A stretch of DNA of 64,000 nucleotides. Origin: Thraustochytrium sp. TN22 (lineage: Eukaryota > Sar > Bigyra > Thraustochytrida > Thraustochytriidae). The notes under the pieces were generated by a model. The model was not told where the DNA came from. It worked only from the letters and a program-made list of their open reading frames with translations, and did not search any database. The position numbers and the translations under genes were made by a program. Positions 19,197-29,300 of the stretch are shown in pieces. The stretch spans positions 224,834 to 288,833 of the forward strand of contig JABLUY010000015.1 in assembly GCA_013306675.1 (NCBI GenBank), in the 5' to 3' direction. Every line of letters begins with the position of its first letter. The stretch's first letter is position 1.

Positions 19197-22100
19197 CTAT
19201 GTTAGCATGGACCTCACTGGCGACGCAGAAAGGAGCTGCTCCACCACGGCATTCGCGCTCTCTCGCGCCTCTTGGTGGCAAGCACGTAGCTTGTCCAGCG
19301 CTTGCGCGAGCTGCTTGCGGTCCAACGCGCTCGCAATCTTGAGTGTGGCGTGAAGGTCCGCCTGCGTCAGCTCAGCAAGCATGACGCCGTCGACCTTGTT
19401 GCGGTCAAAAGTTGCGATCGTTGCCGGCGCGAGCCCAGGAATGCCGCGTAGCCACTGCATCACCTGCGCGGACGTCCAGGATTCTAGGTGCGCGCCACCA
19501 GAGCCACGGGCCCCGCTGGCGCCCTGCGCTTCGTCATGTGAGGCCAACTGTGCTAGTGCCTGTGAAGCACGCATGTTTGCGCGGTTCTTGCTGCATCGCG
19601 CTTCGTGCTTGGGCACGTCGCGCTGAATGATCACCATCTCGCAGAACTGGCACTTGGACGGAAGCCAGTCGCACGATAGGCGGTGCCCCTCAACCTCCGC
19701 CGCGCTGATGTATTCATCGCAGTGCTCGCACTTGTTTCCCAGATGTGCTGCGGGAGAAGCTCCGATGCTTGAGGCACTCGGACCGCTGCTGGCTGTGCTG
19801 CCAACGCAACGCCTCTCATGCGCCCGGAGCTCTGGCGCCGGCATTGACTTCCCACACTGCGAGCACGACACCGGCCGCTTGTCGCAGACCTTTTCATGCA
19901 GTGCGGCCGTGTTCTTGCCGGGCAGGATGCGCTTGCAGTATTGGCACGGAACCGTGCCTGCAATAGGCTTGGGCGGGAGCCTCTGAGCCGCCGCCGTACG
20001 TGCGGTTCCGGACGCCACTGCCGGCGCTGGGATGCTGTCCTCGCTTGCATCATCGCTCACGGACTCGCAGTCCTCACCGGCGGCCTTGGCCGCTTCCTCA
20101 TCGTCCTCGTTCTCATCTTCACCGGAAGCTTCTTGATCCTCTCTCGTGTCTCCAATCTCTTGGTGCATGTTCTGTGCACAGTCTTCCTCTTCGTCCCCAT
20201 CTTCGTCTTTGACTTCGTTCTCGATCTCGCCCTCGCCCTCGTCCTCATTCTCGTCCTCATCCTCGCTTCCGTCGCCGTCTTCATCCTCGTTATCCTCATC
20301 CTCATCCACATCCTCATCCACATCCTCATCCACATCCTCGTCCACATCCTCGTCCTCATCCACATCCTCATCCACATCCTCGTCCTCGGCCTTGTCCTCG
20401 AGCGTTCCAAACCCTTCGACCTCGTTCTCGTCTTCGCTGCTGACCTGCCGCGCCACGGCTGCCAACTTGGGCGCCTCACGAGGTGCTAAAGGTTGAGCCT
20501 GCGCATGGGCATATGTGCGGAGCGCGTGAGGTGGAGGAGGTGTCTTCGGTGGAGGTGGCTGAAAACGAGCTGCGGGCGCAGCTCCGGAGCGGGGCGCCGT
20601 CTGGTGGGATACACCAGACGCTCCGCGCGCCACCTGGGACTCGCCAGACACTCTGCACGCGGCTTGGGAGACTGGAGTGCCGGACGCTCCGCGCGTCACC
20701 TGGTTCTCCTTCCACTTCTTCTCGAACTGCTCCAGGCGCTTGCGGACCGCCGCGAGCTCCTCCTGGCGCTTCGCCTCCCGCTCAAGTTGCTGAGGCGTGC
20801 GCGCAGACGCGGACGCCGTCGTGCTCGAGGCCGAGGCCGATGAGACGGCCCGCGCGGACTGCGGACGGGCGGCAGGCCTGGCCGTCACGCCTGGTATCGT
20901 GTATCCAAGGGTCTTAGCACCGGCGGTCGGATCGCGTCGAGGCGAAGCGAGATCCTGCTGACTCACAGTTGTGGTGATGGGTTCCGGGATGAGTCCAGCG
21001 CTGTTGGTCGTCGTCTTGTTGCTGGCGCGCTCCTGGGCGCGCGCAAGCGCCTCGAGGTGCTCATGATTCGCCTTCTCTTGAAGTGCCTGGTTGGAATGGC
21101 AGAGCCGCTCCACGCGGCCAAGGCGCTCACCGGAGCGCTTCTGATCGATCACAAGCCGAGCTACCTCCGCCATGAGCTGCTCGACCCTGGTATCCGGTGC
21201 AGCCGGAGCACGCGCTAACTCCCGGAGATTCTCTTGCTCGCGCGAGAGCGCCTCCACACTCTCCTTTTGCTCACGCGAGAGCGCCTCCACACTCTCCTTT
21301 TGCTCGCGCGAGAGCGCCTCCACACTCTCCTTTTGCTCGCGCGAAAGCGCCTCCACACTCTCCTTGGTCTGCCGCGCTTGCTCCCTCGCTTGATTGGTGA
21401 GTTGCTCCAGCTCGCGCTTGAGCCCCTGCAGCTCCATATCAAGGCCTCCGAGAGCCTCCTGCAGCTTTGGCGCGATAGCCGACGCGTTCTGCTCCTGTGT
21501 GTCTTTTGCCTCGCGCTGCATTGTGGTAAGCTCCGCCTTCAGAGCATGCAAGTCGGCCCGCACCATGGTCCTGAGGTCGTCTGCGCCGGCCTGTGCTCGT
21601 GCAGCATGTTTTGCATCCAAATCTGCGCAAGCTGCCTCCAGCATCTGCACAGTGAGGCGGCGGACAACCTCCTCGATATGGCCGTCGTCCTCAGGATCCC
21701 CCTTGCACGCGCTGCACGGGCGCTGTTGAAATTCCTCAAGTCCCTGCTCGAGCGCCGCAAGGCGCTGCATCAGTTCCGCAGCAGGGAGCATAGAAGGCGG
21801 CGCGAGTTGCGGCGTTGGGGGTTGCGGTGGTGGCGGCGGTGGCGGTGGCGTTGGCGGCAGCGCCCCGGCCGCGCTTGGCTGGCCCTGCCGGGGCGCGGGT
21901 GGAGTGCAACTCGGGCCCGAACTCGGACCAGGGATGTGGGCATTGAGAGCACTTGCTGGGCTGCGCGTAATGAGCCCAACGTATTGGCGCTGGCACTCGT
22001 GCAGACGCTTGTCGAGGTGCTGTGTCTCGCGCAGCAACGAGAGCGCCGCATCCTTCTCGACGCTATGGATGCGCTCAGAGAGCTTGGCCTCGACAACCTC

Positions 22101-22970
22101 CAGACGACCCATGAGCCACTCGCGTACCTCGATAGAGCCCTGCTGCACAGCAGAAGCCGTAGCGCCGCGTGGGCTGTCGTGGATCAGCGTCCTTGCAAGT
22201 GCCGCGTCGGCCTCAGCACGGGACACGCGCATCTGCAGCTCACGGAGGTTTTGCGACCAGTCCGCCGCGAAGACCTCAAACATCTGTGCTAGTGCCCCAT
22301 GCAGGCCGTCGCGCGACGGTCCCCATGCACCGCTGCCTCCCACAGTTTCCACGCGCCCCCTGAGAGTCTCGCACGTGGCCCCGAGCTCCTCGGTGATGAC
22401 CTGCGTCCGCTGCAGAGCAGCGGCGGTCTGGCGCTTCCAACGTTCGGAGGCAGCAAGCTCGGCCTGGAGTCGCAGTAGGTGAGCATGATCCTCGTCTCGT
22501 GCTTGTTGCAAGGTCTGACACATGGCCGCCACCTCCTCAAACTTGCCCAGGAGCTCCTGTACGAGTCGCGCAGAGCTGCGCGCGTCCTCGCGCGTCTCGT
22601 GCAGCGCCTGATTCACGGAAGCCGCAGAGGCGCAACGCTCCTTGCTCTCGAGGCGGATTTGCCCGACAAGGTCGTCCAACGCGCCCTCGGTGCTGGAGTG
22701 CGAAGTCCACCACTCCTGGCCATCCTTCAGACTGGGCGACGAAACGAACGCCACCGTTGTGACTGGCGACGAATCGGAGGCCGCCGCGTCGCAGCACTGC
22801 CGGTGCGAGCCACGGTCACGGCTGCATCCACGCCTCCTCGCCTTGGTCTCCTCCACGCGCAGACCGTCTTGCAGCGCAAAGGTAGCCGGGTCGTCGAGAA
22901 TGGTCGCGAGCTTGCGCTCCCAGGTTCTGCGCGAGGATGTGGACGGCGCGAACGAAGAGGGCGAGTCCAT
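19197..22970 (-). CDS. Coiled-coil protein with TRAF-type zinc fingers and SAM domain
   Basis: A 1257-residue modular protein of unknown function. Order: N-terminal helical and coiled-coil region (about 90-350), a proline stretch (about 367-390), further coiled coil (about 395-650) with four copies of KESVEALSREQ (about 535-576), a disordered Arg/Ser/Ala region, and a very acidic tract made of Asp-Glu-Asp-Val units (about 855-955). Next come paired Cys/His fingers of TRAF/XIAP-associated type, CQYCKRIL, CSQCGKSM, CEHCDEYI and CQFCEMVI with trailing His/Cys (about 1003-1133), then a SAM domain (SWTSAQVMQWLRGIPGL, about 1165-1230). The start is the first true ATG. Such an architecture suggests a scaffold, possibly cytoskeletal or ciliary; this is inference. 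Confidence 0.85.
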   Translation of the reverse strand: MDSPSSFAPSTSSRRTWERKLATILDDPATFALQDGLRVEETKARRRGCSRDRGSHRQCCDAAASDSSPVTTVAFVSSPSLKDGQEWWTSHSSTEGALDDLVGQIRLESKERCASAASVNQALHETREDARSSARLVQELLGKFEEVAAMCQTLQQARDEDHAHLLRLQAELAASERWKRQTAAALQRTQVITEELGATCETLRGRVETVGGSGAWGPSRDGLHGALAQMFEVFAADWSQNLRELQMRVSRAEADAALARTLIHDSPRGATASAVQQGSIEVREWLMGRLEVVEAKLSERIHSVEKDAALSLLRETQHLDKRLHECQRQYVGLITRSPASALNAHIPGPSSGPSCTPPAPRQGQPSAAGALPPTPPPPPPPPQPPTPQLAPPSMLPAAELMQRLAALEQGLEEFQQRPCSACKGDPEDDGHIEEVVRRLTVQMLEAACADLDAKHAARAQAGADDLRTMVRADLHALKAELTTMQREAKDTQEQNASAIAPKLQEALGGLDMELQGLKRELEQLTNQAREQARQTKESVEALSREQKESVEALSREQKESVEALSREQKESVEALSREQENLRELARAPAAPDTRVEQLMAEVARLVIDQKRSGERLGRVERLCHSNQALQEKANHEHLEALARAQERASNKTTTNSAGLIPEPITTTVSQQDLASPRRDPTAGAKTLGYTIPGVTARPAARPQSARAVSSASASSTTASASARTPQQLEREAKRQEELAAVRKRLEQFEKKWKENQVTRGASGTPVSQAACRVSGESQVARGASGVSHQTAPRSGAAPAARFQPPPPKTPPPPHALRTYAHAQAQPLAPREAPKLAAVARQVSSEDENEVEGFGTLEDKAEDEDVDEDVDEDEDVDEDVDEDVDEDVDEDEDNEDEDGDGSEDEDENEDEGEGEIENEVKDEDGDEEEDCAQNMHQEIGDTREDQEASGEDENEDDEEAAKAAGEDCESVSDDASEDSIPAPAVASGTARTAAAQRLPPKPIAGTVPCQYCKRILPGKNTAALHEKVCDKRPVSCSQCGKSMPAPELRAHERRCVGSTASSGPSASSIGASPAAHLGNKCEHCDEYISAAEVEGHRLSCDWLPSKCQFCEMVIIQRDVPKHEARCSKNRANMRASQALAQLASHDEAQGASGARGSGGAHLESWTSAQVMQWLRGIPGLAPATIATFDRNKVDGVMLAELTQADLHATLKIASALDRKQLAQALDKLRACHQEARESANAVVEQLLSASPVRSMLT

Positions 22971-23464
22971 CGCCCCGAAACCCACTCGGCAGCGCCGCGC
23001 CGCGCCGTCGCGTCGCGTCGCGTCGCGTCGCGCGCCTCGCGCGCCACGGAGGCGCTCTGCGTCTTCACGCGCCCCCCGCCCACCTAGCCGTTGCTGGCGA
23101 GGACGGCAGCGTAGTGACCACTAGCCTAACGTTACATGTGAATGGTGGGTGACCCCCCGCCGGCCGGGCCGGCGCGGGGGCAGGCCGCCGTGGCCGTGAC
23201 CTTGACACGACACTGCAGCGTCAGCAGTGCGAGTGATGCCACGGCGAACACGATTGCAGCCGCCTCCAAAGACTCCGACTGCAAAGATGCAAGGAAAAAT
23301 CGCCATGCAGCTGCAGCGGCCCGTGCCCGTGCCAGAGGTGCGTGTTCAGGACTGACAGCGAGACAAAAAAAAAGATGAGGAATCAAGAGAGAGGATAGAG
23401 GGAACATGATCGCAAGTGCGTTATCGAGCATTCATGCTTGTCCATCCGCGTCGAACGGGGACGG
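22971..23464. other. Intergenic region
   Basis: No gene. A GTCGC pentamer run lies at about 23006-23032 just upstream of the SAM-protein start, and a poly-A stretch at about 23364-23373. Confidence 0.55.
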
Positions 23465-25417
23465 TCAGGCGGCGAGCTTTGTCCTAAGTACACTGAGGCC
23501 GGCCGACGTAGCGGCCAACTTGGCCTTTTTGGTCTCCTTGGGGACAAGCTCGGCGAGCGAAGCTCGGACCGAAGCCTCCGTGTCGGGGTGGTCCAGGAGC
23601 GCGATGAGCAAGAAGCAGGCGGCGTTGACGGCGAGCATCTCGGAGGCGCGCGGCTTGAGAGTCTCCCAGAGGCGCTGCGCGAAACCGGCCCGGTCGTCAG
23701 CATCGCGCTGCGCCTCGGCCACGAGAAGGCGCTTGAGCGCGCGCTGCTGCAGAGGCTGCTCGGCGAGCTGCGGCTGCGCCGTAATGACTGCCAGCACCTC
23801 TTCCATGAGCGAGGGAGCCCAGGTCGCCACGAGGACCTCGACGAGCAGCTCGAGCCCACGCGGCTCGCCGATCAGGGCCTCGACGTTGTCCTGCAGCGCC
23901 TTGGCCAGAGGGAAGCCAGCGTCCTCGCGCAGCTCGGCAGCGCGAGCCTCCGAGTCCTTTTTGGAGGTCCCGGGCGCCGGCTGGATGGCCTCGAACTCGA
24001 GACGCCCAAAGTAGCGCTTGACTTCGTGCGTGAGCGCTTGCATGTAGACGAGGCGGGCCGACGCCGCAGTTCCGGGCACCTGCACCGAGGCGACAAGTCG
24101 TGCGAGGACTTGCTCGTCGAGCATCTCCGGGAGGACACTCTTCTTGAGGAGCACGGTATCGTCGACCGTCGCAAAGAGCGCCGCCACAGCCAAATAGCCG
24201 GACTCGTGGAAGCAGAGCTCGGCGAGGTGGCCCTTGAAGAGGCGAACATACTTCTTGCGTTCCTTGGCTGGCGCGTGCGCGATGCAGCGCGCCACGGTGA
24301 AGGCGCCGTCGGGGGTGGAGATCATGGCGAGCGAAGCCTCTGCCACAAGCGGCACGAGCTCACTCAGCATGGTGGCCTCCGGAGCCACCTTGGACGTGCT
24401 ATCTTCAGCGTCGCCAACTTTGTCCCCTTCAGCAGCCCCCTCCGATTGGACGGTCTCCGCCTCTTGTGCGAGATTCACCTCGCAGAGCTCCACAAGCGAG
24501 CGCGCGATGGTGTGAGCGAAAGCGTAACGCAGAATGCCCTTCTCGGCCTGCTTCACAACGATTCGATGCAGGTTGGCCAGCGCGGCGCGGCGCTTCTTGA
24601 GGTCCATGCCCAGGAACATGGCCCGCGCGTTGGGCTTCTTGGCCACGCCCGAGGTCTCCTGCTGGCCGAAGATGACGAATTCGTGGCCAAAAAACTCGAG
24701 GCGCAGCTTCGCAAGCAGGACGGGCACGGACACCGCTGCCGCGGGCGCGGCCGGCGTCTCGGCGCCCTCGCGCTTCTGACGCTTGAGCGCGGCACGGCCG
24801 CGCTTTGTCTTGGCCACCTCCACGTCGCAATGCGAAAAGGCGTAGTCTAGAACACGCGAGCCGCAATTGTGCGTCGCGAGGCGGCCCACATGGCCGCGCA
24901 GCTCGTTGAGCAGGCGCACGCGCTGGCGCTCGTCCGAGTAACGCAGGAGCGCAATGATCAGGAAGCAGGCGTACTTGTCTTTGGCCAGCGTCACGACCTT
25001 GCCGTCAAGCTCCGTCAAGATGGCCTCCTGCGCCTCGGCGTCGCCGTACCGGAAGCATGTCTGCACGCTGCGGCTCGCGTCGTGCTTCATGACGAACTTG
25101 TGCATGCGGCCCTTGAGCATGCGGAAAATGTCCCGCGCAGCCTTGCGCTTATCCTCCTCGCTCGTCTCGCTGTGCAGCGCCGCCGCCGTCAGCTTGTTCA
25201 GCTCCTTCACCAGCTCCGTCGTGTCCTGCGCGCCGCCCTGCGCGCCGCCGCGGGCCTTGCCGCCCTTGCCGCCCTTGGCTGCCGCATCGCCCTCGCTCTT
25301 CTTGCCGCCCCACCGCTGCTTGCCGCCGCCGTCCTTGGCCACCTTGCCGCCCGCCTTGCCGCTCTTGGCGCGCTTGGCGTCCGCGCCGCCGCCCGCCGCC
25401 GCCACCCGCTTCGCCAT
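23465..25417 (-). CDS. PUF6: Puf6/PUM3-type Pumilio-repeat protein
   Basis: A 650-residue nucleolar RNA/DNA-binding protein of the Puf6/PUM3 group, which binds without the strict sequence code of classical Pumilio proteins and works in 60S ribosome biogenesis (and mRNA repression in yeast). Residues 1-65 are Lys/Gly/Ala-rich and basic, a likely nucleolar signal. Pumilio-like helical repeats begin near 95 (MHKFVMKHDASRSVQTCFRYG, KYACFLIIALLRY, THNCGSRVLDYAFSHC). A low-complexity insertion interrupts them at about 202-230. The later part (from about 400) fits the CPL domain of this family. The ATG at 25417 follows a CCG trinucleotide run; the open frame further upstream is not family-like. Confidence 0.9.
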   Translation of the reverse strand: MAKRVAAAGGGADAKRAKSGKAGGKVAKDGGGKQRWGGKKSEGDAAAKGGKGGKARGGAQGGAQDTTELVKELNKLTAAALHSETSEEDKRKAARDIFRMLKGRMHKFVMKHDASRSVQTCFRYGDAEAQEAILTELDGKVVTLAKDKYACFLIIALLRYSDERQRVRLLNELRGHVGRLATHNCGSRVLDYAFSHCDVEVAKTKRGRAALKRQKREGAETPAAPAAAVSVPVLLAKLRLEFFGHEFVIFGQQETSGVAKKPNARAMFLGMDLKKRRAALANLHRIVVKQAEKGILRYAFAHTIARSLVELCEVNLAQEAETVQSEGAAEGDKVGDAEDSTSKVAPEATMLSELVPLVAEASLAMISTPDGAFTVARCIAHAPAKERKKYVRLFKGHLAELCFHESGYLAVAALFATVDDTVLLKKSVLPEMLDEQVLARLVASVQVPGTAASARLVYMQALTHEVKRYFGRLEFEAIQPAPGTSKKDSEARAAELREDAGFPLAKALQDNVEALIGEPRGLELLVEVLVATWAPSLMEEVLAVITAQPQLAEQPLQQRALKRLLVAEAQRDADDRAGFAQRLWETLKPRASEMLAVNAACFLLIALLDHPDTEASVRASLAELVPKETKKAKLAATSAGLSVLRTKLAA

Positions 25418-26364
25418 GTCGCCGCCGCCGCCGCCGCCGCCGCCGCGTCTCCGGTTCTGCGCCGCCGCGCCGTGCCGCGCCCGCCAGCCAGCCACCCGCT
25501 CCCGCCCGCCTGCCTCCCGCCGAGGGACGCCCGCGCCCGGTCCCGCCGGCCGCTCATGAGCGAGCACAGACAGGCAGCTACTAGCTGGCTGTCGGGGCGA
25601 GGGCGCGGCAAGCCACGGCGCTCGCTCGGCGGGCTCGGGCTCGGGCTTGGGCGGCGGCGCGCGTGCGAGAAGCGCTGACTGGGAGGCGTCCACTTCACTT
25701 GCCAAGAGGCCCAGGCATGGGCTTGGCTAGGCCTGGCTAGCCTCGAGCTCACCGCGGCCGAGGTGGAGCTTGTTGGGGGACTCGCGGCTCGACAGGGACT
25801 CACGCGGCTTCAAGCTGGTCTGGTCTGATCTCGCTGGACGTAATAAGAGCAGATCGTGCGAGAGAGAAGATCATGCGCGAGCAAAATTAGCCTAGCTGGC
25901 TAGCTCTAGCCAGCTACTGTTCGTAACTGAGAGCTGTTGCGGGCGCAGGTCTCGCACGGCTCACATCGACTGACGCCAAGCACTGGCCAGCACTTGCGCA
26001 CGCCGCGACCACCACGCTCTCAAGAAAGTTCTGCTCCAGTGGCGCACCGAGGCATAAGAGTCTTGGCAAGCAGGCAGTGCGCATTGCCGGAACCTTTTCC
26101 GCGTGCGAAACTTGAAAGACTTGTGAGATGTGTGCTTCTGGGGCAGGGCGGCACGTGCGCCTGTGCAATCCCTGCGTGCATGGGCGCGCCACAGAGCAGG
26201 CAAGTGACACGTTCACTGGTCCAAGTTCACATATAGTGACGATTCCGCAGCATAGCTGACTCGTGCACGTCGAGGAGAGGGACGTCGAGAAACACCGATC
26301 TCAACCCCAAAAAGATCCGCGTCCGCCTGTGCAATGAAGAGCACTTCTTTTTTGTGTGTGTTTT
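25418..26364. other. Intergenic region
   Basis: No gene. A GCC trinucleotide run (about 25420-25446) abuts the Puf6 ATG. The rest shows only scattered CTAG/AGCT words. Confidence 0.55.
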
Positions 26365-29300
26365 CTAATCCAGCAAGGTAGATGCAAGCAAGTTGCGGTA
26401 AAAGCGCTGCACGGGCTCTGGCAGCGTCGCCCCAGAGTCAGATGCGGCCTTGAGCACGTCTAGCGCCTGCTGGACGAGGCGGGTCGCCTCTTCGGCCGGC
26501 CTCGGGTCTCGATTGCCATACAGGTCCTTGGCGCTGTGCAGACTTGCATCGAGGGATCGCCAGAACACGTTCACCGCGATGCTCGCGGTCTCGGCGCGGG
26601 CGTTGTGCGGCCACAGCGCCGGCATGTAAAGCGCCTGGCCCGCGTGCAGCTGCACCTCCATCGCGCGTGCGCGTGCGCGCGCGAAGGCGGACCCAGCGGG
26701 CTGCCCGTCGATGTCGACGACCGTGGATGTCGACCCTCGCATCCCGAGGTCGCAGACGTCCTCCGGGCGGAAAATCACCATCCGCTTGCTGCCGTGCAAC
26801 TGGTAGAGGACGTTTGCTGCGCAGTCGTAGTGGGTCCACAGTTGCAGGCCGGCCGTCGCGATGCGCAGGACGGAAGAAAAGTAGGCCTGGTCGCCCTCCT
26901 CCCCGACAAATTCGGTCGGGAACCTCAACCCAGAGGCATCGGCGAGCTCTTCAAAGTCGCGCCAGAAGTGCGCGCGGTCTTTGCGCGCGTTCGCGCCCAA
27001 GGCGCGCAAGTACGTGGGCGGCGTGTTTGGGTCGCGCACCGCCTCGAGCAGGCCCAGCATGCTGGTGATCTCGAAGCGGAAGGACTTGCGCACGAAGCTC
27101 AGCCGTTCATCGTTGTCCTGCGCAACGTGGACACTTACCTCCTTGCCGCCCGTGGCCGGACGAGCACCGCAGAACGCGACCAGCGCCTCGAGGTCCCAAA
27201 AACCTGCGTCGCATGTCGGCACGTCCTCCAGGAGTACCGGGATGCCGAGCGCGACAATGGCGCGTGCCTCCTCGCGCGACCGCGGGAACGGCCGGGTCGG
27301 CACCGCCAGTGGGCCGTTCTCCTCAGCGCCGTCAGTCCGTGGCCGAAGGATGCGCGCAGGGGGGGCGACGCTCGGCTGCGCAGGTGTCTCTCCCGGAGGC
27401 GCGGCGCCCCGTTCCACCCTCAGGACGTGGTGGCCCTCGGGACCGCCGCTGGCCGGGAGGCCCACGCCTTGGGGCGCGCACCAGACATCAATCACGAGGT
27501 GGTCTACATGAGGACTGTACGACTTGACGCGCTCCACATGCACGCAGGTCGCGTCCCAGTTCGCCGGGGCGTACGCCTTGAGCGTCTCCGTCAGGTTCGC
27601 CAGAAAGGCGTCGCGCTCCTTGCGGGCGACATTCTCATGCACGTGCAGCCAGCCGCCCCGGTCTGGCCGCAGCGCCTTCACTGCGGACGCCCAGAATGGG
27701 CGCGACGATGGGATCAGACCGAGGTTTACGCGATCCGCCACGCCCTCCAACGAGGCTGCCACAGACTCTCGGCAGTCCCCAGCGTGCACCGTGCACCGCC
27801 CCTGGACGCCGTTCAGGATGAGGTTCGCTCGAAGCGCCTGCAGGGCATCCGCGTTCCACTCGCACGCGTGAACGTGCGCAGCCTCTGCCTTGACCAGATA
27901 CGGCAGCGTGAAGTAGCCGATGCCTGCGAAGAGGTCCACAACAACCTGCCCGCGGCATGCAAAGCCCGCCACGCGCTGCTTCTCGGAGATATTGCCGGAC
28001 GAAAACATGCACTTCTCCATGTCGAACGAGTATAGGACGCCGTTCTGCTTCACCGTCACATGCGTGTCCGCGTGCTTGCGCGGGTACACCATCTTGGCGC
28101 GGCTCTGTCGTTTCACGCCCGGGTCGACCGTTTGCTGCGTCAGCACGCGCTCCGCTCCAGACAGCGTCGCGATCATCTTCCAGATGCAGTTCTCCGGCCG
28201 GTCTTGGCCAGCAGAGAGGATGGGCGCCCAGGCCTCTGCGGAGCGGAACGCCTCGCGAGGGATGATGACGACGTCCCCGAGGCGCTCCAGGCGCCGCGGC
28301 AGCTCACTCCGGAGCTTTTCCAGGTCCGCCGGGAGTACATCGCCCGGGAGGCGCGTGATGAGGCCATCCAGCCACACACGGAGCTGCTCGCGGATCGAGC
28401 GAGCCGCGCTTTGACCTTGCTTCCTCCGCGCGCCGCCCCTCTGCGAGGGCCCCGCGCCCGCCGCGGTCCCAGCAGCCAGCGCCAAGGGCTCTTGGGAATG
28501 GACTGGCGTCAAAGGAAGCTCCACGTCATCCAGCGCCTCGCTCGGAGCCAGCCCTGCCGCGGCGAGAGTGTCGACGGCATTGCGCAGTTCACCGCGCGTT
28601 GGGATGGCCATCTTGCCACTTGGCAGTTTAGCAATGCGACGCGACTTGTCGAAGAGGCCGGCCTTCTCCAGCACCGTCTTGCACCGCTTGCAGTCCGACG
28701 TCTCGACGGCAATGCCAGGCCCGTGCACCGCACGCGGCGGCTGCTTGGGCTGCTCAGGCTTGGGCTGCACAAGCTTTGCCTGCGGCGCTGCAGTCTTCTT
28801 CTGCTGCTTGCGCTGCTTGGGCTGCGTTTGTTGCTGGTCGTGCACAGGCGTTGCGGGCAGCGACAGTGCCTCAAACGCCTCGACCTGGTCGTCTTCCATC
28901 CCGGACGCAGCGAGCACGGCTAAGGCATCGCCGAGCGCCCCGCGAGTCGGAATGCCCATGAGGCCGCCTGGAAGCTTCGCAATGCGGCGGCTCTTGTCAA
29001 AGACGCCGGCCTTCTCGAGTGTGGTCTTGCAGAGTTTGCAAAGCGCCGCTGGCACGCCGAGGCCTGGCCCGTCCACCGCTGCACGGGCGGGAGCTACCGG
29101 AATCGTGGACGTGCAGCGCCCCACGAGGTCAGACACGCAGGCAATCGCGGACTCGCTGAGGCAGTTTCCAAACGAGAAGCAAAGAATGCCACCACCCAAG
29201 GCGAGCACATCGAGGTCGGCGCCGCGGCGGAGCGCGACCAGGGCGAACTTTTGATGCATGGACTGCGGCGCCCAGTCACCACCGTACTCGGCAGAGGATG

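Noticed and set aside
26536-28035. 499-codon plus-strand frame antisense to the wybutosine gene
   Set aside because: Antisense shadow caused by GC-rich third positions; the minus-strand frame matches enzyme families throughout.
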